This document shows, one piece after another, positions 27,700 to 39,838 of a stretch of DNA of 64,000 nt (positions within the stretch are counted from its first letter, which is position 1; each line of letters starts with the position of its first letter). The position numbers were made by a program, and so were the translations under genes. The stretch is taken from NCBI GenBank assembly GCA_905221605.1, contig CAJNDS010000118.1:94600-158599 (forward strand), read 5' to 3'. The stretch comes from Symbiodinium natans. Its lineage: Eukaryota > Sar > Dinophyceae > Suessiales > Symbiodiniaceae. The notes under the pieces are model-generated. The model made no database searches, had not been told where the DNA came from, and saw only the letters and a program-made list of their open reading frames with translations.

Positions 27700-29110
27700 G
27701 AGAATATTGGGGCCGAGATCCTCCTATTTTCCCCATATAGCTGACCTCCAATCCTGATCACCAAGTGTGTGATTCACCTTTTGAGCTTTGTGTAAAACTC
27801 AAAAGTATTATTCTGGCTCTGGTTGTTAGATCAAGGAACAGGTCATGGTCAAGTTCGAGGCCGCTCATGACTTCTTTTGTGAAGCTTGTGCTAAATGTGC
27901 TTGCTTTCAAGCACATGGCTTCAATCGTGAAGTTATCAAAGGATTCCCAACGTTTGATTGGACTTAACAAATGTAAGCAGGGATTTGTATTTTGTTTCAA
28001 TAGAGCCGTTTCTACTGATTGCATAAACAGAACGACTGGTTTTGAAGCCAAAGCACATTCTCCTTCACAACGTGAACAGAATTTACGGAAACGTACTCTG
28101 CAATTTAATCTTCATTCCCCCCCCCCCCCCCCCACCCCCTCACGTTGAAAGTGTAGAGAATCTCATTGATTTGACTAACAGAACTGCTGTTAGCTCTACT
28201 TCTTACATGACTGTCTTCTTGATTATTGAACTAACGGCCGAAGGAAATGAAGGAGAATGAAGGACACCTATTGGGGAGCCTCGGTGCTTTGAATCCAGTT
28301 GCGTTTAAAGTTTAAACGGCCAGTGGGTTCAGTCTTTAAATATCTTGTGTTCATGTATGTGGTTTCAGGCAAGACGGCCGACTGCTCGTGTGAGTACTTC
28401 AGAAGATGTATATAACCCCCAATCGAATTCGTGAATTGGTTCACAGTTTTTTAATTGGGGGAAGGGAATCAAGAGAATAGTCAAGAGCATATTCTAAAAA
28501 GTTCTATTCGCGTAGATTATGCAAACACTGTTTTGGTCACGGGTCGCTTGTTATTGACCTTATCAATTGCGATAAATAACCCTCAGCATACCATAAGTGC
28601 GCTTCATCATGACAATGAAGTTGAAGCAAATTATGAATCTCCTTTGAGCCAACAGCTATATTTTTCAGATAGCTGACCCCCAGTAATGTGTAATGTATTG
28701 GTAGTTGCGTGCACTACAACCTAGAATAGCGATATCCAGAAAGTGAGTTTGTGCATAACAACAGAAGACTTTCAGATTATTGAAGCTAGGCGCCATAAAG
28801 AGCATTTTCAGAGGTTTGACGCCGAACACGATGGATCAATTGGGGGGAAGCATGTAAATAAGCAAATAAGTAAATGAATAAGGAAAAACATATAGAATAT
28901 ATGCATATATATATATGCACACAACAAACAGAGGAACAATCTCTAGGTAAAGCTTAGGATCTCAGATACAGAATCATACCCCACTTATGTATACTCCGAC
29001 ACTGAAAGCCTCATCGCCGAAAGATCACCGAAAGATCTTCGACACCGAAAGAATGATCTTACAGATCAAAAAAAGGGTTGCTCCAGAAACAGCACGAAAG
29101 ACAAAATGAT
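27700..29110. other. AT-rich island, possible mobile or foreign insertion
   Basis: GC content falls clearly below the flanks. Several plus frames are open (27765-28148, 28042-28260, 28455-28676) with A/T-ending codons unlike any exon elsewhere in the window, and a 20-bp C run (with one A) interrupts the region at 28117-28138. Peptides such as IRVDYANTVLVTGRLLLTLS look protein-like, but no reverse transcriptase, integrase or transposase motif is seen. No terminal repeats were identified by eye. It could be a decayed mobile element or inserted non-nuclear DNA. Confidence 0.4.
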
Positions 29111-29189
29111 CCTCAACCACGGTAAGCTCCTCCCCAGCAAATCAGTCATTCACTGGCGTTGCAAGATCGCTTAGAAGAAATTCTCCTCT

Positions 29190-29371
29190 GTGCTCTGTAC
29201 AGCTTCAAGCGTATTAGCCTGGGTCGCGCTCAGCCCTTGCGCCTGCGCGTTGCAACAAAAATGCACACATGAAACTAGCGCAGTGACAGTGTGCTCTGTA
29301 GTGGGCATGGTTGCTGCAGGTGGTGCAGCTGCTGGCTTCCGTCCGATCCCCAACTTGTGGCCGATGCCTTA
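29190..29371 (+). CDS. Candidate short exon, unidentified
   Basis: The second half of this 60-codon frame has good codon bias: AVTVCSVVGMVAAGGAAAGF, then RPIPNLWPMP and a TAG stop. It is a hydrophobic Gly/Ala-rich segment ending in a Pro-rich tail. It may be the end of a small membrane protein. There is no neighbouring exon I can tie to it. Confidence 0.25.
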
Positions 29372-29698
29372 GTCGACATCGCTTTAGCAGCTTAGTCAGG
29401 GATCAGCTTGCCTCGTTCTGTTTTTCCAAGAAGTATCAGTCAAGTTATCAGACTGCTTCGAGGTCCCATTGCTTCAGCAACGTCCAGTCGAATTGCCTTC
29501 CTCGGCAACTTGGCAAAGACTGGTGAAGCTGCGAGAATATTGCGAGAAGACTTCTCCTTTAGGGTCCTGTCACCATCTGTCGTCTATTGTTGCCTATTGT
29601 TGCCTATGGTTGCCGTCTATCGAGACTCCCGTACTGTCTTTTCCTTGAGTGCCGTCTCAGGGTGTGTCGATTCGGCGCATGAGCCTCAGAGCTGTTCA

Positions 29699-29785
29699 GT
29701 GTGCGTCTCGATTCTCCGGATGCGGACGAAGTTGACGAACTTGTGGGTTTCGAAGGGTTGTCAACGAATGTGAAGGAGAGCCGGG
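29699..29785 (+). CDS. Candidate exon upstream of the kinase
   Basis: After the acceptor CTGTTCAG the frame reads VRLDSPDADEVDELVGFEGL, then STNVKESR, and can end at a GT donor. It is acidic and well codon-biased. Its position about 740 bp before the kinase glycine loop makes it a possible N-terminal exon of that gene, but no linking exon is proven. A 25-bp C run follows at 29787-29811, part of the following intron if this is correct. Confidence 0.33.
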
Positions 29786-29786
29786 T

Positions 29787-29812
29787 GTGCCCCCCCCCCC
29801 CCCCCCCCCCCA
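29787..29812. repeat. Poly-C run
   Basis: About 25 uninterrupted C residues, ending CACAC. On the minus strand it encodes the poly-Gly of a spurious 270-codon ORF. Confidence 0.9.
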
Positions 29813-30524
29813 CACGGGAGTTTTGTGACAGACGTGCTCCACCAGTGGCGAGCTTCTCTCGGAAAGGTGGTGCTGCGATACCCGACGTGGAGGTCATGAG
29901 CGAGAAGGCAGTGAAGAACTTGTTTGCAAGTGCACGTGCGGCACACCGAGACTCCCTACTCGGCTGCAACCTACCTAGCAGCTGTCTGACCTCATGTTGG
30001 GCGGAGTGCAGCAAGGACAGCAAATCTAGCATGGCAGCCAGATCCTGGAAGGACTTCTGGCCACCAGCAGTGGGCTTGTCACAGCTCCTCCTTGGCGCAG
30101 CGGTGGAGCGTGTCTGGAGCCGAGTGCAGCTTTTGCAGGCGAACGCTCCCTTGTGTAGGCCGCATTTCCGAGGCGCCCTTTGCTTTGCCTTTCTGCAGCT
30201 CAGTGCCGACGCCGGCCTGGAACCCAGTCGGCCACGCGTTTTCGGCCAAGATGTGCTAAATGTGCTATGTAAGAATATGTAAGATGTCGTTGTGTTGGCA
30301 TCTGAAAACTCAGGCCACTGCCTCGATTTCAGGCCCATCGACGCGGCCACCTCGGTTGGAGGAGCCGTGCTCATGGTGATCTTCCTCTTTCTACTACGAA
30401 TACCCCCGAAACCCACGGTTTGCTGGCTGCCGCTCGCGTCTGATGAATGGCATCTTCAAAGACGCGTGCTGGCGTGGCAGAGTCATGCTCGGCATGGCTC
30501 CCTCTTCTCTCTTCCGCGCTCCAG

Positions 30525-31500
30525 GACTTCGACACCATTGCTCTCATTGGATATGGTGAGTTCGGCAAGGTGTTCCAGGTACGCTGTTCATAATTGCTTG
30601 AATGCTGTCGCGGTCGCAGTAGGGAGACGCCCTTAAAGACGAACAATATACGCTCCCCCCGGCAGCCAAAATTCTGCTTAGACGGAACTGCAGCCTGCAG
30701 TAACTTGAGAATTTGGAACTTGGACTGCGGCACATCTTTGTGCATTCTACTGTCAACCCAACTTTCAATTTTGGCACAATTGATGAGTCTGACAGGTCAG
30801 GGACCGGGCCACACAGCAGGCGACGTGAGTCTTGATGTTTGCAAACGCTGACTTGGGGGTCATGTCTGAGTGTGACAGCTGACCTTGCCAAGGCTTCTCA
30901 CACAGCCCAACAGCCCAACTCCCCAGAGTGATTTGTAAGAGAAGGGTAAAGCAACAACAAAAACGTGCGCCTGTCGTGACATCGCTTGCAGCTCCATGCT
31001 TGACAGACTTTTGCCGTGAAGCGTCTGTCCAAAGAGTTCTATGCCCGCAAGCAGATGACAGACAAGGCGGGTCTTTTTTGCTCACTTAGCAAGTGTCTGC
31101 ATGTTGTCCAGTCTGCATTAGGGTATACCAGCAATATCCCACTGGCAGGGAGGGAAGAGCACTGTGAGTCTGGGGTTCCTCATAAGGGGAGAAGTGCTTG
31201 AAGTGCTTGTGCCAGGCCTTGAGGGAAATTGCCACCCTGAATCTGGCCCAGGCAACGCACAGCTTGGCCAGTGCATGCGAGAAGTGCGTATGAACTGAGT
31301 GAAAGAGTGCCAACTTCAGGAGCACCCCTTCGTGGTTCGCCTGATCCATGCCCTGGAGAACACCACAGAGGCACGATCCCAGTTCGTTCCTGTGGGACGC
31401 CGTTCCTGTAACTTCGCCATGTCGGATGCACCTCAATGTGTCAGTGGGCCATGATCATGGAGTACTGCTCGGGTGGTGATCTGCAGCAAGCGCTGCTGTC
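30525..31500 (+). CDS. Kinase N-lobe and hinge exons
   Basis: DFDTIALIGYGEFGKVFQ carries the glycine-rich loop (G-Y-G-E-F-G-K-V). VRDRATQQ is an 8-residue microexon. TFAVKRLSKEFYARKQMTDK has the ATP-binding Lys in FAVK. ALREIATLNL supplies the alpha-C Glu. EHPFVVRLIHALENTTE and WAMIMEYCSGGDLQQALL cover the strand before the hinge and the hinge with its GGDL start. Donors in order are GT (30579), GC (30821), GC (31067), GC (31246) and GC (31371). The hinge exon begins after TGTCAG at 31445; its end is not fixed. Confidence 0.9.
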
Positions 31501-34500
31501 CGGATCCGAGTTTCCTTGGATACGGTGGAAAGCGACCCAGGCCTTGAAACAGTTCTGACACAAGCTGCGGCAAACTGCACACATCTGATCAGTACCCTGG
31601 TGCCAAGGACGGAGGGCTGTCCTGGTTTACCATTGCAGCGTATCTTGAAGATAGCTGCCGAGGTGCCCATGGAGTGGGAGTAAGGCTTGCTGGTGGTCTG
31701 TGTGTGTGTGTGTATATTTGTGTGTTGGTGTTGGTCGAGCAGGCCCAGTTAAGGAACAAACATCCGCTGGGCTTTTTAGCTCGGCAGAACCTGTGTGCTT
31801 TCCAGAGTCGCTGATCCCATCAGCCAGTGACAGGTGACTCTGGCGCTGGAGCATCTCCACACTCGCGGCATTGTTTTCCGGGATCTGAAGCCACGATCCC
31901 AGTGTACTTGAAAGAAGGTGCTATGCCAGGCAGCAGAGCGCTCGCTCACTCACACAGCCATGGGAATTCTTCATGTGATTGCTGACATCCCCAGGCTGGA
32001 GAACGTCGTTTTGGACAAAGATGGTCTGCCTTGCATGTGTACTTGGCATGCGGTAGTAGCAGGACGTGGAATGCCTCTCAGCCTGGAGAGGCACTGCCAA
32101 GCTGACGGACTTCGGCTTGGCCAAGCGCCTTGGCCGATGCCGGGGCTGGCGGGACAGCCTCATCTCAGCTGCGCGCATCAAGAGCTCAAGAGCTCAAGAG
32201 CTCAAGCTCCAGGCTGTGTCTTGTGATTTTCTCAGACCGTTGAAGGCCTCCATCTTGCGCGTGCCACATGCACCCGACCAGCTGACAACCCTAAACGTCC
32301 GTAGCAATGCTGCGAGCAAACAGCATTGTGCAGGAGCATACTTCAGTTCAGGCAGTGGGAAAAATCACCAGACTTACCGCGCAGTGTGACCGGCCACTTA
32401 CCCTCTTGCATGGCTGCGACTCCTAAGGCAGTATCGTGGAGGTCGAGATGCAATTGCGGAGGCCAAGTTGGTCTTTCGCAGCCCGAGATGCCAAATCCAA
32501 CTTCGTGGAACAGGCGCAGTCCTATGGTGGGGCATGTCACTCAGAAAATTTGTTGCTGAGATCGGGCTTAGACTCGGCTTGACTCGGATCTCTCCACTTG
32601 TGTGACCCGTTTTTTGAGGCTTATGCGAACTTCACAAAGACCTTCTGCGGCTCCTACGGCTATGCCGCGCCAGAAGTGAATCCAAAGAGACAGGCAATCC
32701 TTTGACTGCCTTTGCCTTCGAGTCCACAGCTGCTCGTGAAAGTGTGCCGCAGTGTACCTGCGACTGTGTGTCACATGCTTGAATAGTACTGATCAACCAC
32801 TGGGTGACAGATGCATGGCTTTGCAGCCGATCTTTACGCCTTTGGTGTCCTCCTGGTTATGATGCTAACTGGCGGAGAGGCAGGTCGGAAGCTGATAAGA
32901 CTGTGAGGTGTTGCGAGAGGCGTGCGTAAATTCAGACTTCCACTTGCAGGCATATCTCACCCCCTGGCAGGTCTACCACGATGTCAGGGAAGCACCTTTT
33001 GAAAAGAGGCCTGTTGATTCATGCCGATATGCGCATGCGTCTGCCCCTCCGTCTGCGCCTGCGTCTGTGTCTGCGCGTACGTATTCATGCGTGTATGTAT
33101 GCGTTTTTGCTTCAGCGATCATCATCTGCACCTCGCGGGAATGTTGCGATGCGACGTGTTAGAGTCGCTAGAAGTGGCCCCTTGTAACTTCAGAAGTGTC
33201 CAAAGGGGAGGACAGCAGAGTTTCTCATGGCAGGCTTCCACCTGAGTCGCTGAAAGACCTCCGCGATATTCTGGGACGCCAGCGCCCGAGAGTCTCGAGA
33301 GAAAACAGCGCTTGACAAAAGGGCACCAAGGGCACTTGCTCAAATTCCGAGAAATTACTGCTTGCTGCCTGGGTGCGCCTATGGGTACCCTCAACAGCTA
33401 CAACTCAAGGGCTTATAGCCCGAAGCAGATGTTTTCATGTAATTGCACGTGTGGCCCCAAGGTTTGAACTTCGATTTCTACTGGGCCTCGCACCACTTCT
33501 TGCAGCCGGCCAGCCACGTCCTCAGACTTTTCCAACACCATTCTGCCACGCGAGGCCAGAAGGGCCCAAAGGCTTCAAAACTAAGCTAAGACTCTTAAAG
33601 CGCTTGAGAGCAGAAAGAGAGGATGCTTTCAAATCTGACTGCACAGAACCAGCGTTCTAGGGTCGCAAGATCCCTGAGAGTAGCAGAGCCATGCAGAGCC
33701 CGGGCAGCGAGTGTCCTTGCAAGGGGCCGCTCACCGTGTCGAGATCGACCTCCACGGTGATGTGGTGATTACTTCGAGAGGCAGACGGGGATGCTCTCTC
33801 ACCCCACAATTTCAGAGCACACATCGAGTGTGTGGATCACTCTTGCAGCAAGTAGCCCTAAAACGGACAGCTGCAGAGTTGTTACAGTATGTGGAGTTTC
33901 GGTGTGGTTACAGAGGCACCAGCCAGGGAATTTTGTGTCCCTGTCGCACGGCAAGGACCCCGCGCCGGGCGCCGTGGGCCGCGTCCTGCGCGTCCACCCA
34001 ACTCGATGGACTGGCGCCGAGGCAGCCGACTTGATTCGGCTTCCGTCCGCTCTCCTCACTCACATTCAAACATTGACGGAGCCTGACCATTTTCTTTGCT
34101 CGGCTACAACGCCAGGAGGCGAGGGATCGCAGCCCAGTCCGGCGTATCCTGCAAAGTACTTCCGGCCTGAGTTCGAACATTGTCATCGAAGGTGAATATG
34201 AATGGCAGAACAAACGATTGTTTGGGGGACTAGGGCCAGGGCCAAAAGCCAGCCCGCCCTGCCACCCTGAGCAAGTCGAGCATCATGACCGCCACCAGGT
34301 TAGACGGCCTTTGCTGTCACCAGTGGGGCTTTCCGTGTAGTTTTCGTCAACTTGATCGCAATTTCAACACAAATCACCGCCTGCAATGCAAGCTTTTAAC
34401 GGCAATTTGTGTGGCAGGTTTCCAGAGACTGCGTGTCAAGGAAGCGAGGCATCAAGTGCCTCTTCTCTCAGACGTCTCTCAGTCTTCTGACTTCAGGGGT

Positions 34501-36051
34501 GTTTATCTGCAGAGCGTTGCAGAGCCAAGTACAGGAAGAGCGGCGCCGCTGGGACCTTGCTCTCGATCTGGTGCGTGCTTTGACGGAGGAGGCGCTTGCA
34601 TGAACGAAAGTTCACTAAGTTCACTGGCCGAGCTGATGCCAATTTGCGTTTAGCGCCTGCATGGGGTTCCTGACCGGTTGATGGTCGAAGACTAGTCGCA
34701 TCGCCCCTCCGGTGTGAACGCAGGTGCCTGAACGACGCGGGCAGGGTCCTCAGGTGATGCAGCACGTTGGCCATACTCGTTCCACTTATCCATCTATCAA
34801 TCTCGGTCTCTCTCTCTCTCTCTCTCCCTCTGTCTCTGTCTGGCTGCCTGCCTGCCTACCATAACCTACCTGCCTACCATGACCTACCTACTTGGCGCAT
34901 GTCTTTTTAACGCCGTGGTAGATTCCAGCAGGGTCGTTTCATGAAAAGTCTGTTTGAGTTGCTGTTTTCAGGTTTTTAGATCGAAAAGCACTTGTCTGGG
35001 AAGCTGCGGCAATGATCCGCTGGAACAGCACGTTGTCAGACCTTGCGCAGGGTTGTTTGCAGAATGTGGGAAGAACCCTGAAAAATGTCCAGCGCCTGAG
35101 TGCAGTAGAATGCACACAAATATGCAACAACGCCGTCAAGTGCCAGTGTTTTGGGATTGTTCACAAGAGGCATGAAGGCTAAGTGATGGTGCGCCTTGTT
35201 GCAGAAGCGTCAAACATCCTCGTTCAGTTTGTTGTTTATTATCCCCCCTTCAGCATTCAGCCCTCGTCCCTCCCCCCCTCTCCTCCGCCTTCCCATCCTG
35301 CCTTCCCCCCCCCCCCGCCTCCCATCTCCCTTCCTTCCCCTCCCCCCCTGCTCCCTGCCCTCACCAAGTTCCGGGCAAACACCGCTCATCACTGCATACT
35401 TCCGGACATTGGCCACTTACCTACCTACCTATTTACCTACCTGTCTATGTACCTGGCTTAACTATCTACCTGTCAACCATCCGTTTATCTATCATGTGTA
35501 GACCACGTATGCGCTGCGCTGCGTGCCGGTGTCAGCAGCACGTTTTGCGATTGTATGTTTCTTACTGCATGATGCAATCCTGCGCGATGTATTCTGATGT
35601 TTTTTGCCCGGCATGTGCTCCCATCCACATCGCATGCTTTGATTCGTTGGGGCAGAAATCCGGGGTTTCTTCAGTGTTTTCGGTTCTTATTTGGCATGAA
35701 AGACATCCCAACCACCCCAAAGCCAAAGGCTTCAAACCAGGGGCTCAGACCTGAAGCTCTCTGAAGTCATGAAATCTTGGAGTAGTACGCACCCCCCCCC
35801 AGCTCCTGAAGCAAGCAAAGCCACAAGTTCCCCCTAGCCTCAGAGCACCCTGCGTTTCTTGATTTGGTACTACGCAGTTTGATCACCTTAAACCGTGTCG
35901 TGCAGTGAGCAAGAAGAATCGCCTGCAGCAGCATCCCAAACAAAGTCTTGAACTTTGTATGCCTCCCCTGTGTTGAGTGGCCATTTCAACTCCGAGGACC
36001 GTGGCCACGCTTAAGGAGCACCCCTTCTTCGAGGAGATAGAAGATTGGCGC
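30525..36051 (+). CDS. AGC-type serine/threonine protein kinase, multi-exon gene
   Basis: ATP-dependent protein kinase of the AGC type (PKA/PKG/S6K-like in its core). Exons: 30525-30578, 30797-30820, 31007-31066, 31216-31245, 31320-31370, 31445-about 31500, 31639-31662, 31834-31889, 31995-32023, 32091-about 32130, 32619-32693, 32811-32879, probably 33234-about 33275, and 35997-about 36050. Phases match at almost every junction. Missing pieces are the linker after the hinge exon and parts of the C-lobe between 32.9 and 36.0 kb. The true N-terminus, any regulatory domain and the stop codon were not located, so the subfamily (for example cyclic-nucleotide-dependent or not) cannot be decided. Donors are mostly GC. 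Confidence 0.9.
31639..32879 (+). CDS. Kinase catalytic and activation-loop exons
   Basis: RILKIAAE (24 nt) joins VTLALEHLHTRGIVFRDLK, which holds the catalytic Asp in a Phe-Arg-Asp version of HRD, as AGC kinases often have Tyr-Arg-Asp. LENVVLDKDG supplies the catalytic-loop Asn. TAKLTDFGLAKR carries the DFG Mg-binding Asp. AYANFTKTFCGSYGYAAPEV gives a TFCGS activation loop and the APE motif, and MHGFAADLYAFGVLLVMMLT follows. All catalytic residues are present, so the kinase is predicted active. Donors are GT (31663), GC (31890), GT (32024), GC (32694) and GC (32880). Confidence 0.92.
32178..32206. repeat. 8-bp tandem repeat (CAAGAGCT)x3.5
   Basis: Three and a half copies of CAAGAGCT, each containing the palindrome GAGCTC, inside a kinase intron. 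Confidence 0.85.
34803..35490. repeat. CT, TGCC/TACC and C-rich low-complexity blocks in a kinase intron
   Basis: (TC)n at 34803-34834, TGCCTGCC/TACCATGACC repeats at 34844-34893, a C/T-rich stretch at 35245-35365 and CTACCTA/TTTACCTA repeats at 35417-35490. All lie in the large intron between the exons near 33.27 and 36.0 kb. The ORFs over them are repeat artefacts. Confidence 0.8.
35997..36051 (+). CDS. Kinase C-lobe end exon
   Basis: TVATLKEHPFFEEIEDW follows an AG acceptor at 35995-35996. The L-K-x-H-P-F-F segment is the standard end of AGC catalytic domains, just before the C-terminal tail. An exon at about 33234 (LPPESLKDLRDIL) fits the helix that normally precedes it. The frame stays open to 36219, so the exon may run on into the tail, or splice soon after EDW. 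Confidence 0.75.
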
Positions 36052-36229
36052 TTTGTTGGAGTCCAAGACACAACACAAAACAAGCACATCAGCCGTGCTC
36101 TTGCAGAGACTCTGAAGCCAAACTGGAGGTATACCCACAAAGCTGGTTGGTACAACTTGCCAAGGTCCGAAGCCTCGGATAATACCGAAGTTCATGCCAG
36201 CGTATATGGTTTTGCGTGAACTGTCCAGT

Positions 36230-38840
36230 TTACAGAACATGCTGCTTGCTGCAACAATTCGAGCTTCGTTCATAAAGCATTTGTAATCTCTAGCTTGCTC
36301 ATGTCACGCAAGAAGTGTGGAGCTGAGGCCAGCTTGGCACCTTTGTCACAAGGTGCCGAGGTGTTGGGGACTAAGGACTCGGACCGCAGAGGGCCACCCT
36401 TCACGTGTCTCTGTGCCCACTTCTGCAGTATCCTGCAGAGAGCGTTTTCTACATGGCAGAAGTAGGGCCTAGGAGGACTTCTTGGGAGCAGTCTTGAGGT
36501 CACAAGGGCTTCAAAACGACCTCGAGCAGCTGCCCATACAGGTGTCTACGGCCGTTTGGGCGCGCTGCTTTCAGGACTCTGAGAGCTGAGATGTATCAGC
36601 AGTTGTATCAGCAGGTGCTTGTGTCTCTGCTGGATCATCCGGACGATGCGGTCCGGATGCCTACTCACAGGGGTCTCGCATGAGAAAATGCAAAGAGAAG
36701 ATGCCATCTGTTTACATCTGCCTTGAGCCCCCAAAAAGGTTTGCACGTAAGACGCACCAGACGCACCCACACTGCGGATCCAAGCTACTCTAGAGAAGCG
36801 CCAAATGGTGAAAGACCAGGCTCGTCTCCTAGAGCAAAGCTCGGAGTTTCTTGCTGTCAGCTCAGCGCAGAGAAAGGGAATGGGAGTGGTGCTTCGACAA
36901 TTGACCACATTCTGCTGTGAGGCCTCCAGCAGCCCTGCCTTATCCACCTCGCCCGTGCTGAGAGCAGCCTCTGACCCGCTGCGCGGCCGCCTGGAGAAGC
37001 TTTGAATGCTGGCTGTCTCGTGTTTCTGTGAGCAAGCTTGTGGAGTAGACGGGAAGGCTTGCAAAACCGATTCCTCTCGGAATGAGGTCGTTTGGAGCAC
37101 GGCCCGTTCCCACAGCGGGAGGCCGGCAGATTGGCAATGCTCAGATACATGTGGTCATCGAAGAAGCTACAGTAGTATCTCAACCATCTTCGTTTCAAGG
37201 TCCACTTAACTCTCCCCTCAACCACTGACAAGCTGTGACTTAGAAGTCAGCGACCCTGGACGTCCTGCGATGTCCTGCAGGCGGATCTTCGGCCAGTTCT
37301 GTCCACGAGTTCCAGCTCCAGGGGTTGCAGCTGCCTTGGACAAATAGGCCCAAAAGTGTTTGTTGTCAGGATTGCATCGCCGGTTCCATGCGAGCCACGA
37401 GTTTACCTTTTGCTCAGCTTCGCCATGAGCATGCCAATCACGCCGAGCTGTAGATGTTGCCCAGGGGGTCTGACATACCTTGACATCGGCAGAACGGCTG
37501 ATGGACCCGACCTGAAGAGCTTCGCCTTAGCCTGCCCTGGATCGTCGAGCTCGATGATAGATGCTGCATCCATGCACATGCAGTTGAGATGAACCAGCCT
37601 CATTGCAATCTACGAATTAGCAACGACAATCCGGCGGGCCAGCTGCAGTTTTTCGCAGAATTTCTCCACAGCAGATTCTACGGACTCAGGTCAGATAGGG
37701 AAATAGACAGGCAAGAAATTCAGGCCGCTTCCGGCAGTGATGTCCTCCAACACTAGCCCTAGCTGGTCGCGCTCATGAGTGGAGTCTGCGTAGCAAACAA
37801 CTGTTTAACGTCGCTGCTCAGAGCAAAGTGTACCAAAATCTCTGGGGACTTCCCCAGGCTACCCAGCGAGGGTGGCGAATGCGCGGCAGGCAGTTTTGCA
37901 GCTTGAGCGATCGTCTTGTTTCCTTTGTATTAGCACCTGCGCAGCCAACCACGACCGCTTTCCGAATCTTGCGCGGGCAAGACCTCTAGACAGAGGGTCT
38001 CTCCTCTTTCCATGCATTGCTGCTAGATGCAATTGGCAACCCCTAAGAATGTTGGAGCTTTCTTGTTCCTACCAAGTGAGCAAAGCCCAATGGCTAATGG
38101 CTGGGTCAGACGGAAAGAGAAGGCCCTGGATCCTTTAATCTTGGAATTATCCTTTATGGAGCAGCCTGGGCACAGAGGCTTGGCATAGGAAGAGCCGCGA
38201 AGATCCCCCAAAGGACCTAAACTGTGCCTCGGCAGCGTTTGCGCAAAGGAGCTGGGGAGAGCTGGGGCTTTTTTGTAAAGCTGCTCCGCTCCATTTCGTA
38301 ACCCTAAAAATGGCCCTTGAAGTATGCACATGGTTGTCTGCATGTAATGGGCTGTGGAAAGTATATATGTATATACCGACACATGAAACAAGATGTCGAT
38401 CCAGTATGTGGAAAGTAATCCTTTGCGTGCTCGGTGTAGTTTCAGCCAGGGAGCTTGTGAGCGAAGCCAAGTTGGCCAGTCAAGTTGCTGCGCCAAACGG
38501 CAAGTAAGCTGGTTGAGCCTCGTCCGAAACGTGCAGGAAGACTGGTTTAACTCGTGGCTTCGCCCAGGTCATCCCAGGTCAATTTTTCCCAGAACCCGCC
38601 GGAAAGGAATCGCTATTTTCGAGCACCGCAACGAAGGTTTCAGGCTGTAGAGCATTCCAGTGATTGTCAGCACTGTATAGGCAGATATAGGCAGTCGTCG
38701 TGCGCATCGCGGGCCTTCCGCGCAGCACGTCAAAGCAGGGTTTACTGGGCTAAGTGAGCCATAGTAACATGTGCAAGGGGTCAGGCGTCATGTAGGTGAG
38801 CTTAGAGACATACAATTGTGCGCAGCGATTCCTTTCTGTC
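36230..38840. other. Region after the kinase, no supported gene
   Basis: Around 37400-37600 both strands carry short open frames with good codon bias (plus: LTYLDIGRTADGPDLKSFAL; minus: PGQAKAKLFRSGPSAVLPMS), an unresolved mirror pair. The rest shows only short ORFs of poor bias. I see no RNA gene or mobile element. Confidence 0.35.
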
Positions 38841-38848
38841 GGCTGCAG

Positions 38849-38972
38849 ATAGTGCAAGCAAAGCCGGCGCTTGTCCTCGATATATCTGATGGAGAAGCTG
38901 TGCTTGTCGGGTGCCGCGGCGGGGGCGTGGAGACTCTCTTGCCGCCGGCCCTGAACGGATTCATCACTTCGA
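38849..38972 (+). CDS. Candidate exon, unidentified
   Basis: After TCGGCTGCAG the frame reads IVQAKPALVLDISDGEAVLV, then GCRGGGVETLLPPALNGFIT, with almost all third positions G or C near the 3' half. It looks like a beta-rich soluble domain. A second stretch at 39010-39075 (LIVNSTLQIALLAACTQLAM) follows an AG and may be the next exon. No family is recognised. Confidence 0.35.
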
Positions 38973-39838
38973 GTCTGTCTGTTCCTGCTTGCATGTGACC
39001 CTTGTTTTAGGCTGATAGTCAACAGCACGTTGCAGATTGCTTTGCTTGCTGCATGCACCCAGTTGGCAATGCAGTATGGACTGCCCTGCCGACTCTCCAT
39101 CCACAGTTTTTTGAACTCCACCACTGCGCTTTCTGTCTCTGGTGGCAGGATCAAAAGCGCGTTTATGATGTTGCTTGCGCCCTTCCATGTTCAACCTATG
39201 TTTCATCACTTTGTGGTTCATCGGTTGGTCGTACAATCATGCCGCTCCCGTCGTTTCAGACAGCGGCGACAGCGGTCTCTTTAGTTATCTTGTGTGTGGG
39301 TGCTCGCCTATTTTCGCATGTCTCTTCTCCTGTGTCTGCTTAGCACTCTATGGATCTGTTTTTCTATCACTCTCGTGCCCTCTAGACTCTTGACCCCACC
39401 ATGTCAAAGCTTGAAGCCTCCCTCCAAACCCTTGCTGGCCCGAGGTTTCCGGGTTAGATTGTCTCAAGCCATACCTGGACGAAGGACAGTCTAGAAACCT
39501 CTTCCTTGTCTAGTAGGTATGACTAGCAGACCTGAGGGCCAGTACACTTGGGCATCGTGCCCGTCATCTTCAACGAACACGGACCAAGTGACATGTGTTG
39601 AAGCTGTCGCAGTTACGCATATATATATATATGCATGTATACTGAGTCAGTCTGCGCGACGACGCGGAGTTGAGATGCCACCAATACCCACAGTGAAGGT
39701 GTCGGCTTCTGGCTCTGGGCTTCCAGCGAGAAGGGACTTCAAGGGGCGTGTCTTTTTGCCTTCGAACCCCTTGGGCCCATAGTCGGCCAGAAGTCCAGCT
39801 TTCTGCAGCTTTTTGTCAGGTTGAGGCCCACAAGTCCA

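Noticed and set aside
29604-30416. 270-codon minus ORF, the longest in the window
   Set aside because: Includes a poly-Gly run from a C tract and overlaps plausible plus-strand sequence; no domain, and codon bias is explained by mirroring.
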